Assembly (NCBI RefSeq): GCF_002163625.1
Contig: NZ_CP020892.1
Span: forward strand, 744,001 to 808,000
From: Pseudomonas sp. M30-35
GTDB lineage: Bacteria > Pseudomonadota > Gammaproteobacteria > Pseudomonadales > Pseudomonadaceae
DNA: 64,000 bases
Direction of reading: 5' to 3'
The notes beneath the pieces are model-generated. The model was not told the origin of the DNA. It ran no database searches and was given only the letters and a program-made list of their open reading frames with translations. The position numbers and the translations under genes are program-made. Shown piece by piece: positions 58,071 through 64,000 of the stretch (the stretch's first letter is position 1; each line of letters starts with the position of its first letter).

Positions 58071-59165
58071 ATGGCACTGAATAGTATTGAAGAGCTGGTT
58101 GAAGATATCCGCCAGGGCAAAATGGTCATTCTCATGGATGACGAAGACCGCGAGAACGAAGGTGACTTGATCATCGCCTCGGAATGCGTCACCGCCGAGC
58201 ACATCAATTTCATGGCACGCTTTGCCCGTGGCCTGATCTGCATGCCGATGACCCGTGAGCGCTGCGAGCTGCTCAAGTTGCCATTGATGGCGCCGCGCAA
58301 CGGTTCTGGTTTTGGCACCAAGTTCACGGTCTCGATTGAGGCGGCGGAAGGTGTGACCACTGGTATTTCTGCAGCAGACCGCGCGCGGACCGTGCAAGCG
58401 GCTGCATCGAAAAGCGCCAAGGCCGACGACATTGTCAGTCCGGGCCATATTTTCCCACTGATGGCTCAGCCGGGTGGCGTCTTGGCGCGTGCCGGCCATA
58501 CTGAAGCTGCATGCGACCTAGCGCGCATGGGCGGTTTTGAGCCAAGTGGTGTGATCTGCGAAATCATGAACGATGACGGCACCATGTCGCGCCGTCCTGA
58601 GCTTGAAGAGTTCGCCGCGCAGCACGGAATCAAGATCGGCACAATCGCCGACCTGATTCACTACCGCCTGATCCACGAGCGTACGGTTGAGCGTGTCAGC
58701 GAACAACTGCTCGACAGCGAGTTAGGCAGCTTCAATCTGGTCACCTACCGTGACTCAGTTGAAGGTGATGTACACATGGCGCTGACGCTGGGCAAGATCT
58801 GTCCAGAGGAACCGACCCTGGTCCGTGTGCATAACATGGATCCGCTACGCGACTTGTTCATGGTTAAGCAGGAAGGTCGCTGGAGTCTTCGTGCGGCCAT
58901 GAACGAGGTGGCGAAAGCTGGCAGTGGCGTGGTGTTGCTGTTGGGCAATCCGCTGACTGGTCCGGACCTGCTGGCGCACCTTGAGCGTCAACTGGGTGGG
59001 GACGGCAAAGCCCCTAGCCCGGCGACTTACAGCACGGTAGGTGCCGGTTCGCAGATACTTCGTGACCTCGGAGTGCGCAAGATGCGCCTGATGAGTTCAC
59101 CGATGAAGTTCAATGCGATATCCGGATTCGATCTAGAGGTAGTAGAATATCTGCCCTCTGAATAA
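58071..59165 (+). CDS. ribBA: DHBP synthase with degenerate GTP cyclohydrolase II-like domain (RibBX type)
   Basis: 364 residues. The N-terminal domain (1-200) is an intact dihydroxybutanone-phosphate synthase: [20 protein letters not shown] and [16 protein letters not shown]. The C-terminal domain (205-364) has the GCH II outline but lacks the zinc cysteines and the CxxDxxxSxRCDC block found in the separate RibA of this window (63261-63881). It should therefore supply only the RibB activity. This corresponds to the described ribBX variant. Confidence 0.92.
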   Translation: MALNSIEELVEDIRQGKMVILMDDEDRENEGDLIIASECVTAEHINFMARFARGLICMPMTRERCELLKLPLMAPRNGSGFGTKFTVSIEAAEGVTTGISAADRARTVQAAASKSAKADDIVSPGHIFPLMAQPGGVLARAGHTEAACDLARMGGFEPSGVICEIMNDDGTMSRRPELEEFAAQHGIKIGTIADLIHYRLIHERTVERVSEQLLDSELGSFNLVTYRDSVEGDVHMALTLGKICPEEPTLVRVHNMDPLRDLFMVKQEGRWSLRAAMNEVAKAGSGVVLLLGNPLTGPDLLAHLERQLGGDGKAPSPATYSTVGAGSQILRDLGVRKMRLMSSPMKFNAISGFDLEVVEYLPSE

Positions 59166-59217
59166 TTCATTCATGGCCGCTAACGGCGGCCTGGCTCTTT
59201 AATAGATGAGATTGGCT

Positions 59218-59694
59218 ATGACCCTGAAGACCATCGAAGGTACTTTTATCGCCCCCAAGGGCCGCTTTGCTCTGGTGGTTGGCCGCTTCAACAGCTTTGT
59301 TGTTGAAAGCCTGGTAAGTGGCGCTGTTGACGCCCTGGTTCGCCACGGTGTGAGCGAAAGCGACATTACAATCATTCGCGCGCCGGGTGCTTTTGAGATT
59401 CCATTGGTTGCGCAGAAAGTTGCTCAGCGTGGCGATTTCGACGCAATCATCGCGCTTGGCGCGGTTATTCGTGGCGGCACTCCGCATTTCGAATACGTGG
59501 CAGGCGAGTGCACCAAGGGCTTGGCTCAAGTATCCATGGAGTTTGGCGTGCCGGTTGCATTTGGCGTGCTGACTGTAGATTCTATCGAACAAGCAATCGA
59601 GCGTTCCGGCACCAAAGCCGGGAACAAAGGCGCTGAAGCTGCTTTGTCCGCCTTGGAAATGGTTAGCCTGCTGGCGCAGTTGGAGGCCAAGTGA
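59218..59694 (+). CDS. ribH: 6,7-dimethyl-8-ribityllumazine synthase
   Basis: A 158-residue lumazine synthase: [32 protein letters not shown] and [14 protein letters not shown] with catalytic His near residue 91. I begin at 59218 (MTLKTIEG), as family members do; an ATG 12 bases earlier has no advantage. Overlaps nusB by 4 bases. Confidence 0.95.
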   Translation: MTLKTIEGTFIAPKGRFALVVGRFNSFVVESLVSGAVDALVRHGVSESDITIIRAPGAFEIPLVAQKVAQRGDFDAIIALGAVIRGGTPHFEYVAGECTKGLAQVSMEFGVPVAFGVLTVDSIEQAIERSGTKAGNKGAEAALSALEMVSLLAQLEAK

Positions 59695-60191
59695 GCCAGA
59701 ACGATAGCAATAGCCAATCGCCAAAGCCGGCGCCCGCGGCCAAGAAAGGCCCGAGCCCTAAAACCTTGGCGCGCCGTGAAGCGCGTACTTTGGCTATGCA
59801 GGCGCTGTACTCATGGCACGTAGCGGGCCAGGCACTCAATGAAATCGAAGCGCAGTTCCGCGTTGATAACGATTTCACTGCAGTGGATGGCGCCTACTTC
59901 CACGAGATTCTGCATGGTGTCCCGCGCCAGAAGACTGAAATCGACAGCTCGTTCGAGCCGTTGCTTGACCGTCCGTTGGATGAAATCGACCCGGTCGAAC
60001 TGGCTATCCTGCGTCTGTCGACGTATGAGCTGCGCAACCGTATCGACATCCCGTACCGCGTGGTAATCAACGAAGGTATTGAACTGGCGAAAATTTTCGG
60101 TGCCACCGACGGACACAAGTTCGTTAACGGTGTACTCGACAAGCTGGCGCCACGCCTGCGTGCTGATGAAGTTCGCGCCCACAAGCGCTAA
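59691..60191 (+). CDS. nusB: Transcription antitermination protein NusB
   Basis: A 166-residue RNA-binding protein used in rRNA antitermination. [35 protein letters not shown] and [17 protein letters not shown] are family blocks. The N-terminal ~28 residues are an extra Ala/Pro/Lys-rich extension. GTG start, overlapping the ribH stop. Confidence 0.95.
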   Translation: MSQNDSNSQSPKPAPAAKKGPSPKTLARREARTLAMQALYSWHVAGQALNEIEAQFRVDNDFTAVDGAYFHEILHGVPRQKTEIDSSFEPLLDRPLDEIDPVELAILRLSTYELRNRIDIPYRVVINEGIELAKIFGATDGHKFVNGVLDKLAPRLRADEVRAHKR

Positions 60192-60212
60192 CCAATCAAT
60201 GCTGTCATAGCC

Positions 60213-60240
60213 AAAAGCCGCCTGTCTTAGCGCGGCTTTT
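60213..60240 (+). terminator. Terminator-like hairpin after nusB
   Basis: AAAAGCCGC / GCGGCTTTT with a 10-base loop; T-run only four long. thiL follows 26 bases on, so read-through is likely partial. Confidence 0.65.
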
Positions 60241-60266
60241 GCTTATCTAATCGGGCCTCAAAAGTC

Positions 60267-61235
60267 ATGGGTGAGTTCGAACTAATTGGTCATTACTTCG
60301 CCTCGGCGGCTTGCGCCCAAGGTGGCGACGGTGTGGTTTTGGGCATTGGTGATGACTGCGCCTTGCTTGAGGTGCCAGCCGACGAACAGTTGGCCATATC
60401 CACAGACACTTTGGTCGCTGGCGTACATTTTCCGCATGATCCTGATCCCTATCTGCTGGCGCAGCGTGCGCTGGCGGTAACGGTCAGTGATTTGGCGGCA
60501 ATGGGCGCAACCCCGATTGGTTTTACCCTGGCGTTAACCCTCGAATCTGCAAACGCAGACTGGTTGCAGGCTTTTGCTCAAGGCCTCGATCAGATGGCGC
60601 GTGCCTGTTCGATAAGCTTGATTGGCGGTGATACCACTCGCGGCCCGCTGAGTCTGACACTGACGGTATTTGGGCGTACGCCAAAGAATCTGGCCCTGAC
60701 ACGCAGCGGTGCCCAAGTGGGGGACTTGCTCTGTGTTGGCGGTTGTTTAGGCAATGCCGCGGGTGCTTTGCCGTTGGTGCTCGGTCAGCGCAGTGACGAT
60801 TCAGGCGCAGCTAAGGCCTTATTGCAGCATTACTGGTCGCCGCAACCGCAGCTTGCGTTGGGGCAGGCATTGCGCGGTAACGCCAGTGCCGCCCTGGATA
60901 TTTCAGACGGGTTGCTGGCTGACTGCGGGCACATTGCTGCTGCATCGCGGGTCCGTTTACAGATTGAACTGGCTAAAGTGCCTGTATCTGCAGCTTTGCA
61001 AGCGTTTGCCGATGCTGAAACGGCGCGCAACTGTGCGTTGAGTGGCGGCGATGATTATGTGCTGGCATTCACCTTGCCAGCGGCGAAGCTAGCGCCTCTG
61101 CAAGCGCAAGGTTGGCCGGTGCATGTAATTGGTAGCGTGCAAGCCGGGCAGGGTGTTGAGCTGGTTGATGAGAGCGGGCAAAGGAGTCTTCAGGCCAAGG
61201 GCGGCTATCAACACTTTGCGGGTAGCGGTGACTGA
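60267..61235 (+). CDS. thiL: Thiamine-monophosphate kinase
   Basis: A 322-residue ATP-dependent kinase making thiamine diphosphate. GIGDDCALLEVP near the start, SDLAAMGATPIGFTLAL, GGDTTRGPLSLT and DISDGLLADCGH are the metal/ATP-binding blocks. Its 3' end overlaps the former start of pgpA (GTG at 61228), the usual arrangement. Confidence 0.95.
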   Translation: MGEFELIGHYFASAACAQGGDGVVLGIGDDCALLEVPADEQLAISTDTLVAGVHFPHDPDPYLLAQRALAVTVSDLAAMGATPIGFTLALTLESANADWLQAFAQGLDQMARACSISLIGGDTTRGPLSLTLTVFGRTPKNLALTRSGAQVGDLLCVGGCLGNAAGALPLVLGQRSDDSGAAKALLQHYWSPQPQLALGQALRGNASAALDISDGLLADCGHIAAASRVRLQIELAKVPVSAALQAFADAETARNCALSGGDDYVLAFTLPAAKLAPLQAQGWPVHVIGSVQAGQGVELVDESGQRSLQAKGGYQHFAGSGD

Positions 61236-61625
61236 CACGGATAAATCCCGCATTCAGTGTGGAGTCATCCGTGGCTCTTTAGAGCCTTTGGTTTCGGTTC
61301 CGGGACGCTCCCCAAGGCGTCGGGCACGTAGGCTCGATGGTCGCCGTGTCATTTATCCCGCTTTGGCTGGATCCTGAAGGTTGAGGCTGGTTGCTGCTAG
61401 GCTTTCTAATGTTTCGACGGTTCGACGGTTCGACGGTTCGACGGTTCGACGGTTCGACGATTCGACGTTCTCAAGCCGTGGCCGATCCGCTGGATTGATT
61501 GGCATGTGCGTGGCGGTGTTGGAATCATGCTCAATGATGTGCTGGCCGGTGTACTCGCCAGGCTTGCGATGCAGTTGGCCGTTTGGGGTTGGGCTAATGA
61601 ATTAGCGTCCAACTTAGGTTTTTGA
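61228..61625 (+). pseudogene. pgpA: Decayed phosphatidylglycerophosphatase A gene
   Basis: Pieces of PgpA are readable in different frames: AFGFGSGTLPKASGT (about 61281-61325), then GSMVAVSFIPLWLDPEG up to a TGA, GWLLLGFLMFR, and after an 8-base repeat array LKPWPIRWIDWHVRGG and GIMLNDVLAGVLARLAMQLA to the stop at 61625. There are at least two frameshifts, two in-frame stops, and a gap of roughly 50-60 codons between the IPLW and PEG parts. Position after thiL is the normal pgpA place. PgpB/PgpC-type enzymes elsewhere would have to replace it. Confidence 0.85.
61413..61468. repeat. Seven tandem 8-base units (TTCGACGG)
   Basis: Units at 61413, 61421, 61429, 61437, 61445 (TTCGACGG), 61453 (TTCGACGA), 61461 (TTCGACGT). 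It falls exactly within the Phe-Arg-Leu-Phe-Asp codons of the pgpA remnant, so a slippage expansion within a gene is the likely origin. Confidence 0.9.
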
Positions 61626-61709
61626 GCGGTGCGGGTTCGAGTTATAGCGCGCGGATTGACGCGTTGCTTAAGCGTAATCGTGCTGCTCGCGAAGAGATTT
61701 GAAGGGCTT

Positions 61710-62438
61710 ATGATCGCGCGGTATTTAGCGATATTTCTGCTGTGTTTGCTTGGCTCTGCGTCGGCTGCGCAACCGCTTGCACCGAACAATATTAATCTGG
61801 TCAGCGACGTCTGGGAGGAATACACCCAAGCGGATGGCAGCGGCTTGGCGTGGGATGTCCTGCGTGCGGTTTACGAGCCTGCCGGGGTTAAGCTGAATAT
61901 CCAAACCATGCCGTACACCCGTTCAATCGGCCTGGTTCAGCGTGGCGAGGCTGATGCCTGGGTTGGCTCATACCTCAATGAGGTTGAGCAGGGCGTGTTT
62001 TATCCGCACTGGTATTACGATGCCGACCAAGTAACTGCGCTGAGTACGCTCAATACTCCGGTGCCAAACATGCAGACCATTAGCCAGTATCGATTGGTTT
62101 GGGTGCGCGGTTACGCCTATCAACAATATTTGCCAAACTTGACGCGCTTCCGCGAAGTTCAGCGGCGTAAGGGTATTCTTGAAATGTTGGATTTTGGTCG
62201 CGCAGATTTCTATATCGACGCGCGTACTGAGATTGAGCAGTTGCTCATGACCGCTGTCGACCCTGCGCACTACCGGATGACACCGCTAACCCGATTACCG
62301 ATTTATCTAGGTTTTGCTGACAATCCGCGGGGGCATAAGCTGGCTGATTTGTTTGATCAGCGTATGCAGAAGCTGGTTAAGGATGGTTCGTTGAAGCCAA
62401 TTTTTAAGCGCTGGAAACAGCCATACCCATTTGACTGA
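61710..62438 (+). CDS. Periplasmic substrate-binding protein (SBP family 3)
   Basis: A 242-residue secreted protein: signal peptide (MIARYLAIFLLCLLGSASAA), then a type II solute-binding fold (LVSDVWEEYTQADGSGLAWD; PYTRSIGLVQRGEADAWVGS; GILEMLDFGRADFYIDARTE). No ABC membrane partner is adjacent, so it may serve sensing or an unlinked transporter. I start at 61710; a GTG 81 bases earlier adds a non-signal stretch. Confidence 0.8.
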   Translation: MIARYLAIFLLCLLGSASAAQPLAPNNINLVSDVWEEYTQADGSGLAWDVLRAVYEPAGVKLNIQTMPYTRSIGLVQRGEADAWVGSYLNEVEQGVFYPHWYYDADQVTALSTLNTPVPNMQTISQYRLVWVRGYAYQQYLPNLTRFREVQRRKGILEMLDFGRADFYIDARTEIEQLLMTAVDPAHYRMTPLTRLPIYLGFADNPRGHKLADLFDQRMQKLVKDGSLKPIFKRWKQPYPFD

Positions 62439-62454
62439 TAACAGGGACTGTTGG

Positions 62455-63102
62455 ATGCCGCACATGAAATTACTCTGTTTAAGCGTGCTTTTAACCTTAG
62501 CCGGCTCGGCTTGGGCCGCTGCGCAAATACAAGTGGTTGGATTATTTCCGGGCGCCGCGGTGTTGAATGTCGATGGCCAGCGCAAGTTGGTAAAAGTCGG
62601 CCAGACCGGACCGGGTGGGGTCCAGGTGGTTCGTGCAGATGCGCGGGGTGCGGTGCTGCGAGTTGATGGGGTCGAGCGCAATTACAGCCTTACTCGTGAT
62701 TACAGCCAGGGTATGGCTGCACCTGAGAAGCGTACTTTCAGTATTGCTAAAGGTGAAAATGGTCATTACTGGGTTGCGGGTTCGGTCAATGGCCATCCTA
62801 TTCAGTTTTTGGTCGATACAGGCGCCACTTCGGTGGCGTTGACCGGTGCTCAGGCTGATCAATTAGGTATCGATTACCGGGCAACGGGCCGCGAAATTCG
62901 GGTCAGTACTGCAAATGGCGTGGCGCGTGGCTGGAGGATTCACCTCAAAAGCGTCAAGGTTGGCAGCATTGAAGTGCTTGGTGTTGATGGGACAGTGATG
63001 GATGTCGGCACCAATGGCGAGGCGCTTCTAGGCATGAGTTTTCTCGGTCGGGTGGGCTGGAAGGTTGATCAAGACGTGCTGGTGCTTGAGTCTAAGCACT
63101 GA
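62455..63102 (+). CDS. Retropepsin-like aspartic protease, periplasmic
   Basis: A 215-residue protein: signal peptide (LLCLSVLLTLAGSAWAA), an N-terminal beta region, and an aspartic protease domain with the active-site motif FLVDTGATSVALT (Asp near residue 119), ending LLGMSFLGRVGWKVDQD. One such domain would act as a dimer. Starts 16 bases after the previous gene; a start 9 bases downstream is also possible. Confidence 0.85.
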   Translation: MPHMKLLCLSVLLTLAGSAWAAAQIQVVGLFPGAAVLNVDGQRKLVKVGQTGPGGVQVVRADARGAVLRVDGVERNYSLTRDYSQGMAAPEKRTFSIAKGENGHYWVAGSVNGHPIQFLVDTGATSVALTGAQADQLGIDYRATGREIRVSTANGVARGWRIHLKSVKVGSIEVLGVDGTVMDVGTNGEALLGMSFLGRVGWKVDQDVLVLESKH

Positions 63103-63260
63103 TCAGGCCCTAGTTTAGTCCCGACCTCTTACTGCTGATGATATTGGTTAAGTCGAGTTATTTACCTTGATACTTATCATCAGTAATTCAAGCTGACCTG
63201 TGGCTATTCGCTGCTGGTACAATGCACGGCCATATCCCTTACTTATTTTAGGAGCACACG

Positions 63261-63881
63261 GTGCCAATCGTGTTCGTCGCCGCCTCCCAATTACCTACGC
63301 CGTTTGGCGTTTTTACCATGCATGGTTTTCTTGAACAAACCACGGGTAAAGAGCATGTTGCGCTGACCTTTGGCGATGTTGCCAATGGTGCGCCTGTGTT
63401 GGGTCGTTTGCATTCTGAGTGCCTGACCGGTGATGCACTGTTCAGTTTGCGCTGCGATTGTGGTTTTCAGCTTGAAGCTGCGCTCCGCGCGATTGCGGCT
63501 GAAGGTCGTGGCGTATTGCTGTATCTGCGTCAAGAAGGACGCGGTATTGGCTTGCTGAATAAAATCCGTGCCTATGAGTTGCAAGACGGTGGCGCCGACA
63601 CTGTGGAAGCTAACGAGCGCTTGGGCTTTGGTGCGGATCAGCGTGATTACGCGATCTGCAAGCCGATGCTCGACCACTTGGGCATTACAGAGCTCAAGTT
63701 GATGACCAACAACCCGCGCAAGGTAAAAGCTCTGGGCGACATGGGCATTAATGTGGCAACGCGCGTACCGCTGCAGATTGATCACAATCCGCACAACAAA
63801 AAGTACCTGGCAACCAAGGCCGGTAAGCTCGGACATATGCTCGGCAGCATGCATCAGGCCGAGGTCGAGGAAAAAGTGTGA
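63261..63881 (+). CDS. ribA: GTP cyclohydrolase II
   Basis: A 206-residue enzyme catalysing the first step of riboflavin synthesis. Zinc ligands Cys54, Cys65, Cys67 are in [20 protein letters not shown], and [20 protein letters not shown] is the catalytic block. GTG start with AGGAG upstream. It supplies the activity missing from the RibBX-type protein at 58071-59165. It overlaps the next start by 4 bases. Confidence 0.95.
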   Translation: MPIVFVAASQLPTPFGVFTMHGFLEQTTGKEHVALTFGDVANGAPVLGRLHSECLTGDALFSLRCDCGFQLEAALRAIAAEGRGVLLYLRQEGRGIGLLNKIRAYELQDGGADTVEANERLGFGADQRDYAICKPMLDHLGITELKLMTNNPRKVKALGDMGINVATRVPLQIDHNPHNKKYLATKAGKLGHMLGSMHQAEVEEKV

Positions 63882-64000
63882 ATCGACCTCAGGTACGTCG
63901 CCATCTTTCGATTCTATGGTGGTGGCAGTTGATACTGGTTTTGGTGCCGGTCATCACTATCAATATTCTGTTCGAATCCAGCCGCCAACCGGGCGTATTG
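63878..64000 (+). CDS. Start of a membrane protein gene, cut by the window end
   Basis: A GTG overlapping the ribA stop opens a frame running to the window edge: [16 protein letters not shown], then a hydrophobic segment ([19 protein letters not shown]). It looks like an N-terminal membrane anchor. Too short to classify. Confidence 0.5.
   Translation, partial: MNRPQVRRHLSILWWWQLILVLVPVITINILFESSRQPGVL

Noticed and set aside
61413..61468. Octamer array as a phase-variable promoter or CRISPR-like element
   Set aside because: It lies inside recognisable pgpA sequence that is already broken by other stops, so slippage in a pseudogene explains it better.

Overview
The window looks like a chromosomal segment of a Pseudomonas-type gammaproteobacterium. 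The evidence is the thiL-nusB-ribH-ribBA-ribE-ribD-nrdR neighbourhood, the OmpW/OprG porin with an Anr-type promoter, and Pseudomonas-like protein sequences throughout. It carries a complete, apparently intact Mu-like (B3/D3112 type) transposable siphovirus prophage of about 38.1 kb.

Host left arm (1-4298): ssb, an MFS exporter of the fosmidomycin-resistance type, a MITE-like palindromic repeat, and two overlapping sugar-nucleotide SDR genes ending in a strong bidirectional terminator.

Prophage (4299-42424): it is bounded by TG...CA ends and a perfect 5-bp target duplication (AGGTG). Early genes run leftward from a repressor/Ner switch at about 15.6 kb: Ner, HTH regulators, transposase A, ATPase B, DUF3164, DUF2786, an HNH nuclease, GemA, Mor, and a second gp27-like protein. 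The repressor and two accessory (moron-like) genes run rightward, followed by three late transcription units. These are lysis plus packaging and early head (17.4-25.3 kb), protease/scaffold to tail tube (25.5-31.3 kb), and tape measure to tail tip (31.4-42.3 kb). Each late unit is preceded by the same dyad element, which I propose is the late activator/promoter site. The gene order follows Mu for the head, with a siphovirus-like tail.

Host right arm (42425-64000): ompW (oprG), a TonB2/TtpC-type energy-transducing operon under a likely Fur box, a tandem intergenic repeat array, and a leftward Zrg-like zinc uptake cluster. Next come a small conserved gene, a DUF417 membrane protein, cnoX, a methyltransferase and a YbaY-like lipoprotein. 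The riboflavin cluster follows (nrdR-ribD, FMN riboswitch, ribE, ribBA with a degenerate second domain, ribH, nusB, thiL). A decayed pgpA contains an 8-bp repeat expansion. The arm ends with a periplasmic binding protein, a retropepsin-like protease, ribA, and the start of one more gene.

The most notable points are the three matched late-promoter elements, the operator layout of the lysis/lysogeny switch, the moron pair beside the repressor, a capsid protein with a probable toxin-like nuclease C-terminus, an antisense gene pair in the early region, and the pgpA pseudogene. No tRNA, rRNA or CRISPR array was seen.
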